A DNA stretch of 12,832 bases from Salegentibacter sp. (GTDB lineage: Bacteria > Bacteroidota > Bacteroidia > Flavobacteriales > Flavobacteriaceae). How positions within the stretch are numbered: the first letter of the stretch is position 1; each line of letters opens with the position of its first letter. The stretch lies in the NCBI GenBank assembly GCA_024635815.1, contig JAGXIG010000012.1, forward strand, positions 1-12,832, in the 5' to 3' direction. Shown here piece after piece: positions 7,511 to 12,832 of the stretch. Below the pieces are notes generated by a model, which was not told where the DNA came from, did not search any database, and saw only the letters and a program-made list of their open reading frames with translations. Position numbers and translations under genes: made by a program.

Positions 7511-7528
7511 TATTTTTGTTAAACAAAA
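7511..7528 (+). promoter_or_regulatory. Candidate pdxJ promoter with overlapping palindrome
   Basis: The 90-nt gap between the divergent CBS gene and pdxJ holds TATTTTTG (7511-7518), an exact TAnnTTTG match about 20 bases before the pdxJ ATG. No clear TTG box lies at the usual distance upstream. A 15-bp palindrome, TTTTGTT-A-AACAAAA (7514-7528), overlaps the element and the expected start of transcription and could be an operator, though AT-rich palindromes also occur by chance. On the opposite strand TTAATTTG (7475-7468) is a weaker candidate for the CBS-nadK unit. Confidence 0.5.
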
Positions 7529-7537
7529 GCTTAGAAA

Positions 7538-8251
7538 ATGACGAAATTAAGTGTAAATATTAATAAAATTGCCACTTTGAGAAATGCCCGTGGGGGTAAT
7601 ATTCCCAATGTGGTTGAAGCTGCTAAAAAAATAGAATCTTTTGGCGGGCAAGGCATCACCGTGCACCCAAGACCAGACGAGCGCCATATTACTTATCAGG
7701 ATGTTAGGAATCTATCGTCTATTGTGAAAACTGAATTTAATATTGAAGGAAATCCGGTTGCTAAATTTATTAATTTGGTGATGGAGACCAAACCGGCCCA
7801 GGTTACCCTGGTGCCAGATGCCGAAGACGCGATAACTTCTAATGCCGGATGGGATACTGTAAAAAACAAAGAATTTCTGCAGGAAGTAATCCAGGAGTTT
7901 AAAAACAATGGTATTCGCACCTCCATTTTTGTAGATCCCGATGAAAAGATGATCAAAGGAGCTGCAGATACAGGAACAGACCGTATAGAATTATATACCG
8001 AAGCTTTTGCGGTAAAATATGCTGAAGGCGACAAAACAGGGGTAGAACCTTATAAAAGATGTGCAACTATTGCGCATCAATTAGGTTTGGGAATTAATGC
8101 CGGTCATGATCTTTCCTTAGACAATATTAAATACTTTAAAAATAATGTACCGTATTTAGATGAAGTTTCTATTGGTCACGCGCTAATCGCCGAGGCACTA
8201 TATCTTGGCCTGGAAAATACGATTGAAAAATATCTTGAATTGCTGAAATAA
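7538..8251 (+). CDS. pdxJ: Pyridoxine 5'-phosphate synthase
   Basis: Condenses 3-amino-2-oxopropyl phosphate (1-amino-acetone-3-phosphate) with 1-deoxy-D-xylulose 5-phosphate to pyridoxine 5'-phosphate, the last ring-closing step of DXP-dependent vitamin B6 synthesis. The protein is 237 residues, a TIM barrel of normal family length. Diagnostic stretches are [17 protein letters not shown] (4-20) and [11 protein letters not shown] (41-51). The catalytic positions known from E. coli PdxJ, His43, Arg45, His50 and Glu70, fall at the same numbers here. His190 in [10 protein letters not shown] (183-193) corresponds to the late catalytic His. It is divergent from the CBS-nadK pair and 26 nt upstream of an alpha/beta-hydrolase, with which it is probably cotranscribed. 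Confidence 0.97.
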   Translation: MTKLSVNINKIATLRNARGGNIPNVVEAAKKIESFGGQGITVHPRPDERHITYQDVRNLSSIVKTEFNIEGNPVAKFINLVMETKPAQVTLVPDAEDAITSNAGWDTVKNKEFLQEVIQEFKNNGIRTSIFVDPDEKMIKGAADTGTDRIELYTEAFAVKYAEGDKTGVEPYKRCATIAHQLGLGINAGHDLSLDNIKYFKNNVPYLDEVSIGHALIAEALYLGLENTIEKYLELLK

Positions 8252-8277
8252 TAGGAGTTCAGGAAAAAACAAAATAC

Positions 8278-9042
8278 ATGAAATTAAATTCTATAATAAT
8301 AGGAGAGGGGACACCGCTTCTTATTCTCCACGGCTTTTTAGGAATGAGCGATAACTGGAAAACTATTGGCAGCAAACTTGCTGAAGAAAAGGATTTTCAG
8401 GTTCATCTTATAGATCAACGAAATCACGGTAAAAGTCCGCATTCATCAGGCCATAGTTATGAATTAATGGCTGAAGATATTAAAGAATATTGCGAGCAGC
8501 ATTCTTTATCTAATATCATTTTAATGGGGCATTCTATGGGAGGAAAAACTGCGATGTTGGCCGCTGCTAAATATCCTAATTTGGTAGAAAAACTTATCGT
8601 GGTAGATATTGCTCCTAAATATTACGAACCGCATCATCAGCAAATACTGGATGGTTTAACGGCTTTAGAAGATGCCGATCTGGAATCCAGACAGGAAGCC
8701 GATAAATTGCTTTCAGAATTTATTTCAGAAAAACCGATTAGACTTTTTCTGCTGAAGAATCTAAATCGCAAATCTGAAGGAACCTATTGCCTAAAAGTAA
8801 ACCTGAAAGCTTTAAAAAATAATATTGAAGAAGTGGGTAAGGGGCTTCCGCAGGATAAAACTTTTAAAGGTCCAACGCTTTTTATTAAAGGCGCAAATTC
8901 AAATTATATTAAAGAAGAAGATAAACCAGGTATTGAAAAGCAATTTCCGGAAGTTGAATTTAAAGAAATTGCAAATGCCGGGCATTGGGTACACGCTGAG
9001 AAAATGAACGATTTCTATAAAACAGTGGTTAACTTTCTTTAA
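8278..9042 (+). CDS. Alpha/beta-fold hydrolase, YbfF-like esterase
   Basis: This is a 254-residue cytosolic alpha/beta-hydrolase. The oxyanion-hole region is LLILHGFLGMSDNW (14-27), followed by DQRNHGKSPHSSGHSY (46-61). The nucleophile elbow is GHSMGG (84-89) with Ser86. A catalytic His236 sits in NAGHWVHAEKMNDF (233-246). The acid is probably Asp110 in LIVVDIAPKYY, the position after strand 6 used by E. coli YbfF, because the later segment FIKGANSNYI has no Asp where many hydrolases carry one. YbfF-type enzymes cleave short acyl and acyl-CoA esters in vitro; the physiological substrate here is unknown. It follows pdxJ by 26 nt, and an inverted repeat begins 11 bases after its stop. A BioH-like or other carboxylesterase assignment cannot be excluded. 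Confidence 0.88.
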   Translation: MKLNSIIIGEGTPLLILHGFLGMSDNWKTIGSKLAEEKDFQVHLIDQRNHGKSPHSSGHSYELMAEDIKEYCEQHSLSNIILMGHSMGGKTAMLAAAKYPNLVEKLIVVDIAPKYYEPHHQQILDGLTALEDADLESRQEADKLLSEFISEKPIRLFLLKNLNRKSEGTYCLKVNLKALKNNIEEVGKGLPQDKTFKGPTLFIKGANSNYIKEEDKPGIEKQFPEVEFKEIANAGHWVHAEKMNDFYKTVVNFL

Positions 9043-9052
9043 AATCCTTCTA

Positions 9053-9078
9053 AATTTATTATGTGTGCATAATAAATT
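9053..9078. terminator. Perfect AT-rich inverted repeat, probable terminator or operator
   Basis: AATTTATTATG (9053-9063) and CATAATAAATT (9068-9078) are exact reverse complements around the loop TGTG. The hairpin begins 11 bases after the hydrolase stop and lies just upstream of the next promoter. The stem is AT-rich and the following T-run (AATTTTG) is short, so it could be a modest terminator of the pdxJ-hydrolase unit or a protein-binding site for the downstream promoter. Confidence 0.5.
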
Positions 9079-9089
9079 ATGCAATTTTG

Positions 9090-9119
9090 TTGAGTAATAT
9101 GTAATTTATGCTAAATTTG
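9090..9119 (+). promoter_or_regulatory. Promoter of the FadL/SGNH-lipoprotein unit
   Basis: TTG (9090-9092), a 19-bp spacer and TAAATTTG (9112-9119) match the Bacteroidota consensus. Transcription would start near 9124, giving a leader of about 38 A/T-rich bases before the ATG at 9162, with no obvious Shine-Dalgarno sequence, which is common in this phylum. Confidence 0.68.
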
Positions 9120-9161
9120 AGGTCAACAAATTATTAGAATACAATAAAATTTAAATTAATT

Positions 9162-10421
9162 ATGAAAAAATTACTTTTCCTGGGCCTTTTTGGTCTAATG
9201 GCTGCGGTAACTTATGCAGGTGGGTATAGGGTGAGTCTTCAGGGGCAAAGATCGCTGGCTATGGGCCACACTGGTGTAGCGGTGGTTAATAATGCTGAAC
9301 TTGCTTTTTTTAACCCGGCAGGCCTCGTGTATCTTGAAAATAAGATAAATGTAGCTGCTGGTGCCAGTGCTGTATTTTCTAACGTAAAATACCAAAATTC
9401 AGAATTCGGACTTAGTTCCCAAACCGATAGTGGGGTGGGTACTCCTTTTTATGCTTATGGTTCTTATCGTGTAAACGATTGGTTAACTCTAGGTTTGGCT
9501 GCTTATACACCTTATGGGAGTAGCGTTGAATGGCCTACAGATTGGGCCGGGTCTCATTTGGTGAACAATATAGACCTTCAGGCTATTTATATTCAAGCTT
9601 TAGCTTCTGTAAAGATTTCAGATAAGTTAAGTGTTGGTGGTGGACCAATCTATGTAAACGGATCGGTAAACTTTAACCGTAACCTAGACCGTACGTTAAG
9701 CGATTTAGAGGGAGACCGTGCCAATGTAACCGTAGATGCCAGTGGCGTGAATGCCTTTGGATGGTCGGCCAGCGCCATGTATAATGCTACTGAAGATTTA
9801 CGTTTTGGTATCAATTACCGAAGTGAAATTATGGTTGAAGCCGAAGGTGGTGATGCCGATTTTGAAAATATTCCAAACTCTCCTTTAACGCCGTTTGTAG
9901 ATACTCAATTTGATGCTTCCTTACCAATGCCTGCTGAGCTTTCAGTAGGAGTTTCTTATGAACTTTTAGATAAATGGCTCTTCGCTTTTGATTATAACAG
10001 AACGTATTGGGATGTTTATAAATCTTTAGATTTAGACTTTCAAAATCCAGCTATACCCGATTCTCAAAATCCAAGAAATTATAAAAATTCTTCTACTTAC
10101 AGATTTGGATTGCAGTATATTGCAAACGAAACCGTTACCTTAAGAGTGGGATACTATTTTGATGAGTCTCCGGTACAATCAGGTTATTTTGCTCCTGAAA
10201 CTCCAAGAAACGATGCCCACGGATTTACCGGCGGACTTTCTTTAAACCTTAACGATAAATTCTCTATAGATGCTTCTTTCCTTTATAACAGATACGAAGA
10301 AGTAAACGAATCTTACGCGCCAGATCCTTCAGATTTCCCGAATTATGACGGAGTTCCTTTTGAAGGGACTTATAAAACTTCGGCCTTTATTCCGGGGCTT
10401 GGTGTAACCTACAAATTATAA
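9162..10421 (+). CDS. OmpP1/FadL/TodX family outer-membrane transporter
   Basis: This 419-residue outer-membrane barrel is of the family that moves long-chain fatty acids or other hydrophobic compounds across the outer membrane. Residues 1-19 are a signal peptide (MKKLLFLGLFGLMAAVTYA, cleavage before Gly20). The N-terminal plug region carries the family features GGYRVSLQGQRSLAMGHTG (20-38) and the FFNPAGL motif with Asn51-Pro52-Ala53. Aromatic-rich alternating strands follow to the end (...LGVTYKL). The last residue is Leu rather than the usual Phe/Tyr/Trp, a small deviation. The gene has its own promoter, and its stop is 10 nt before a large lipase-like lipoprotein, so the pair is very likely one operon. 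The substrate cannot be read from sequence; fatty acids released by the partner hydrolase are a reasonable inference. Confidence 0.92.
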   Translation: MKKLLFLGLFGLMAAVTYAGGYRVSLQGQRSLAMGHTGVAVVNNAELAFFNPAGLVYLENKINVAAGASAVFSNVKYQNSEFGLSSQTDSGVGTPFYAYGSYRVNDWLTLGLAAYTPYGSSVEWPTDWAGSHLVNNIDLQAIYIQALASVKISDKLSVGGGPIYVNGSVNFNRNLDRTLSDLEGDRANVTVDASGVNAFGWSASAMYNATEDLRFGINYRSEIMVEAEGGDADFENIPNSPLTPFVDTQFDASLPMPAELSVGVSYELLDKWLFAFDYNRTYWDVYKSLDLDFQNPAIPDSQNPRNYKNSSTYRFGLQYIANETVTLRVGYYFDESPVQSGYFAPETPRNDAHGFTGGLSLNLNDKFSIDASFLYNRYEEVNESYAPDPSDFPNYDGVPFEGTYKTSAFIPGLGVTYKL

Positions 10422-10431
10422 AATTTAAAAG

Positions 10432-12024
10432 ATGAAACAGTATTTTAAATATATAGCAATATTGGCGCTGGGAATAGTTTCCTGCGAGCCAGAATTTGAT
10501 AATCCGGTAGATGAAGCTGGGGCGTACAGTAACGGCGAAGCCGATTTTTCAACCTACGTAGCCCTTGGTAATTCACTTACTGCGGGATATGCAGATAATG
10601 CCCTTTACATTACCGGGCAGGAAAACTCCTATCCAAATATACTTGTGCAGCAGTTTGAAAAAACGCAGGATATAGAAGAATTCGCAATCCCTTTTATGAA
10701 TGATAATGCCGGCGGACTTTTATTGGGCGGAAACCAAATTACCGGTAACCGACTTGTTTTGGCAGTAGGGGAAGATGGTAGTCCATCGCCGCAGGTTTAC
10801 ACCGGGATGCAAGCTTCTACTGAGGTAGGAAATGTTCTTCAGGGCTCATTTGGCAATATGGGAGTTCCAGATGCTAAATCTTACCACCTTGGATTTTCAG
10901 GTTATGGAGACGTTCAAGGCGTAGAAGTGGGAACTGCAAACCCTTATTTTGTTAGGTTTGCTTCTTCACCAGATGCTACGGTGTTAGAAGATGCGCTTGC
11001 TCAAGCTCCAACGTTCTTCTCTTTATGGATAGGAAATAACGACGTACTTGGTTATGCAACTTCGGGTGGAACTGGAGAATCTCAGACAGGAATGAATCCT
11101 GCAGAATATGAAAGAAATGATATTACAAATCCAATTATATTTAATACTATTTATCAGGAAATGGTGGAGGCTTTGTCAGCTTCAACAAGTGGTGGTGTTT
11201 TAATAAACATCCCAGATGTTGCTTCTGTGCCTTTCTTTAATACAGTACCATTTAATCCACTTAATCCTCAAGATCCTGCCCAGCAAGAGTATGCGGCACA
11301 AATAGATTTGCTTAATTCTACTTTTGCTCCATTAAACCAAGCTTTTGCTTTTCTTTCTGCAGAAGATAGGAATGTTGAATTTTCTGAAACTGATAAGAGT
11401 GCGGTTTTAGTGCACGACGAGAGTCTTCAGAATATCTCATCAGAATTAACCCAGGTGTTAATGCAAGGAGGACTAGATGAGGCAACTGCTACCCTTTACG
11501 GAATGCAGTTTGGTCAAATGAGACCAGCTAAAGAATCCGACAGAATTTTACTGACTGCTTCAAGCCAAATAGGAGAGGTGAATGCAGAAAGAATGCAAGA
11601 ACTTATGCAAGCAGGATTAGATCAGGCAGCCGCAGGAAGATTATCAATAAACGGAATTACTTATCCTTTACAAGATGAATTTGTGCTAATTCCAGAGGAG
11701 CAAACCATTATTGAAAATACAGTAGATGCATATAATGTAATAATTTCTCAAGTTGCAGAGGCAAATGGGTTAGGTTATGTAGACTCTCAGTCATTACTAA
11801 ATGAATTGGCAGATGGCGGAATTTCTTTTGATGGAGGTACTATTACATCCGAATATATTAGAGGAGGAGCCTTTTCATTAGACGGGATTCATTTAACTCC
11901 ACGTGGGAATGCCGTTATGGCGAACGAAATTATTGATGTTATCAATTCAACATATAATGCAGACGTGCCTAAAGTGAATGTGGGAACTTATAATACGGTT
12001 ACTTTAAGCAACGACGTTCAATAA
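10432..12024 (+). CDS. SGNH/GDSL-type hydrolase lipoprotein
   Basis: This is a 530-residue predicted lipoprotein. Residues 1-17 are a lipoprotein signal peptide with lipobox GIVSC (Cys18). The acidic residues after it (CEPEFDNPVDE) resemble Bacteroidota surface-export signals, so it may face outward. SGNH blocks are visible: block I ALGNSLTAGYADN (44-56) with nucleophile Ser48, block III WIGNNDVLGY (199-208) with Asn203, and block V DGIHLTPRGNAVMA (484-497) with Asp484 and His487. It is about twice the size of a minimal SGNH enzyme because of long inserts. One insert holds two copies of LMQ-x-GLD-x-A (343-351 and 391-399). It follows the FadL-like gene by 10 nt and precedes a strong terminator. 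Esterase or lipase activity on lipids is inferred, as the substrate is unknown. Confidence 0.9.
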   Translation: MKQYFKYIAILALGIVSCEPEFDNPVDEAGAYSNGEADFSTYVALGNSLTAGYADNALYITGQENSYPNILVQQFEKTQDIEEFAIPFMNDNAGGLLLGGNQITGNRLVLAVGEDGSPSPQVYTGMQASTEVGNVLQGSFGNMGVPDAKSYHLGFSGYGDVQGVEVGTANPYFVRFASSPDATVLEDALAQAPTFFSLWIGNNDVLGYATSGGTGESQTGMNPAEYERNDITNPIIFNTIYQEMVEALSASTSGGVLINIPDVASVPFFNTVPFNPLNPQDPAQQEYAAQIDLLNSTFAPLNQAFAFLSAEDRNVEFSETDKSAVLVHDESLQNISSELTQVLMQGGLDEATATLYGMQFGQMRPAKESDRILLTASSQIGEVNAERMQELMQAGLDQAAAGRLSINGITYPLQDEFVLIPEEQTIIENTVDAYNVIISQVAEANGLGYVDSQSLLNELADGGISFDGGTITSEYIRGGAFSLDGIHLTPRGNAVMANEIIDVINSTYNADVPKVNVGTYNTVTLSNDVQ

Positions 12025-12051
12025 GACCGCATATTTTTTATTGCAAATTAG

Positions 12052-12078
12052 AACGCCGGATTTTTTCCGGCGTTTTTT
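12052..12078 (+). terminator. Intrinsic terminator after the SGNH lipoprotein gene
   Basis: AACGCCGGA (12052-12060) pairs exactly with TCCGGCGTT (12066-12074) around a five-T loop and runs directly into TTTTTT (12073-12078). The stem is GC-rich in an AT-rich setting and lies 28 bases past the stop, a textbook rho-independent terminator. Confidence 0.92.
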
Positions 12079-12079
12079 G

Positions 12080-12087
12080 TATTTTTC
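12080..12087 (+). promoter_or_regulatory. Weak candidate -7 element for the YvlD-like gene
   Basis: TATTTTTC differs from TAnnTTTG only at the last base and begins two bases after the terminator's T-run, about 23 bases before the ATG at 12111. No -33 box is evident because the hairpin occupies that place. The gene might instead depend on terminator readthrough. Confidence 0.25.
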
Positions 12088-12110
12088 AGAAACTAACTAA
12101 TCTAAATATT

Positions 12111-12452
12111 ATGAATTTCATATTAAGAATATTACTTACCGCGTTAGCTGTTGTTATCCTTGCTAAATTTCTGCCGGGAGTTGAGGTAGATGGCTATTTA
12201 ACTGCAATAATCGTAGCAGTCGTGCTGGCCATTTTAAACTTACTGGTAAAGCCTATTTTAGTGATTTTTACCCTGCCGGTTACGATTCTTACTCTTGGCT
12301 TATTTTTATTGGTGATAAACGCCGTAATTATTTTGCTCGCCGATGCTTTTGTTTCAGGATTTGGGGTTGACGGCTTTTTTATCGCCTTGCTTTTTAGTTT
12401 ACTTTTATCCCTGTTTCAATCCCTCTTGTTTTCTTTATTGGGAAAAGATTAG
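12111..12452 (+). CDS. YvlD-type four-helix membrane protein ('phage holin family 4')
   Basis: This is a 113-residue, almost wholly hydrophobic inner-membrane protein. Four transmembrane segments can be drawn at about 4-22, 28-49, 51-78 and 88-110. The family signature is the stretch around NLLVKPILVIFTLPVTIL (43-60) followed by TLGLFLLVINA (61-71), with conserved Asn, Pro, Gly and Asn positions. Databases label this family a mycobacterial-type holin (superfamily IV), but members are widespread single chromosomal genes such as Bacillus YvlD, where envelope-stress links are known. No phage gene surrounds it here, so a role in lysis is unlikely. It stands alone between a terminator and the tig promoter. 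True function is unknown. Confidence 0.88.
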   Translation: MNFILRILLTALAVVILAKFLPGVEVDGYLTAIIVAVVLAILNLLVKPILVIFTLPVTILTLGLFLLVINAVIILLADAFVSGFGVDGFFIALLFSLLLSLFQSLLFSLLGKD

Positions 12453-12482
12453 GAAGCAAGCTGAAATTCAATAATTTGAAAC

Positions 12483-12513
12483 TTTGTTGGCTTGGGAAAA
12501 AAGTGTAATTTTG
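12483..12513 (+). promoter_or_regulatory. Promoter of tig
   Basis: TTTG (12483-12486), a 19-bp spacer and TAATTTTG (12506-12513) form a complete match to the Bacteroidota promoter consensus. Transcription should start near 12518, leaving a leader of about 22 bases. It is the best promoter match in the window, fitting a highly expressed chaperone gene. Confidence 0.78.
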
Positions 12514-12539
12514 CACTCCAATTTTTATAACAAGTCAAG

Positions 12540-12832
12540 ATGAATATTACCAGAGAGAATATTGATGAATTGAATGCGGTGGTAAAAGTAGATATCGCCA
12601 AAGACGACTATGCCGGTAAAGTTGATAAAATTCTAAAAGATTACCGTAAAAACGCCAATATTCCCGGCTTTAGAAAAGGACACGTGCCTATGGGAATGGT
12701 GAAAAAGCAATACGGCCAGGCTGTATTGGTAGATGAGGTAAATAAACTTTTACAGGATTCACTAAATAAATATCTTACCGAAGAAAAACTGGATGTACTT
12801 GGAAATCCTATTCCAAAAGAACAGGAAAACTT
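12540..12832 (+). CDS. tig: Trigger factor, N-terminal part (cut by window edge)
   Basis: This is the ribosome-bound chaperone and peptidyl-prolyl isomerase that receives nascent chains at the exit tunnel. I translated it by hand from the ATG at 12540: the first 97 residues, starting MNITRENIDELNAVVKVDIA, lie inside the window. They cover most of the ribosome-binding domain, including the signature IPGFRKGHVP (41-50), whose Phe44-Arg45-Lys46 occupy the ribosome-docking positions known from E. coli. The isomerase and substrate-binding domains are beyond the right edge, so completeness cannot be judged. It is preceded by a consensus promoter and an 87-nt gap after the YvlD-like gene. In many bacteria clpP and clpX follow tig; that cannot be seen here. 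Confidence 0.95.
   Translation, partial: MNITRENIDELNAVVKVDIAKDDYAGKVDKILKDYRKNANIPGFRKGHVPMGMVKKQYGQAVLVDEVNKLLQDSLNKYLTEEKLDVLGNPIPKEQEN

Noticed and set aside
12111..12452. Prophage or lysis cassette suggested by the 'phage holin' family name
   Set aside because: No endolysin, integrase or other phage gene is nearby. The family is a common chromosomal membrane-protein family flanked here by housekeeping genes.

Overview
The window reads as a chromosomal housekeeping segment of a Bacteroidota bacterium, most likely family Flavobacteriaceae (a marine genus such as Gramella/Salegentibacter is plausible but not proven). Three things point there: AT-rich DNA, promoters of the Bacteroidota type (TTG/TTTG, about 18-19 bp, then TAnnTTTG) instead of -35/-10 boxes, and a gene order known from this phylum (CBS protein-nadK-porG-uppS-bamA-ompH-ompH-murI, with pdxJ divergent). 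No gene-free stretch exceeds about 120 bases. I see no mobile element, CRISPR array, rRNA or tRNA.

Leftward half (1-7447, all on the minus strand). From right to left, a CBS-domain protein overlaps NAD kinase (nadK) by 4 nt. After a 100-nt gap holding a good promoter comes a tight envelope-assembly operon: a PorG-like outer-membrane protein (type IX secretion), undecaprenyl diphosphate synthase (uppS), BamA, and two OmpH/Skp-type periplasmic chaperones. It ends at a strong hairpin terminator, directly followed by glutamate racemase (murI), which is cut by the window edge. The block joins lipid-carrier synthesis (UppS), peptidoglycan precursor supply (MurI), outer-membrane protein chaperoning (OmpH/Skp) and barrel insertion (BamA). 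PorG is a likely client of that machinery.

Rightward half (7538-12832, all plus). pdxJ (vitamin B6 synthesis) is followed 26 nt later by an alpha/beta-hydrolase. A perfect AT-rich inverted repeat and a consensus promoter then precede a two-gene unit: a FadL/OmpP1-type outer-membrane channel and, 10 nt later, a large SGNH/GDSL-hydrolase lipoprotein, closed by a clear terminator. Next come a small four-helix YvlD/'phage holin IV' family membrane protein and, behind a near-perfect promoter, the start of trigger factor (tig), cut by the right edge.

Nothing here amounts to a clearly new system. The points most worth a second look are the terminator/promoter overlap in front of murI that predicts a leaderless mRNA, the charged repeat-bearing tail of the second OmpH protein, the CBS-ACT-like protein translationally coupled to NAD kinase, and the FadL plus SGNH-lipoprotein pair with a duplicated internal motif.
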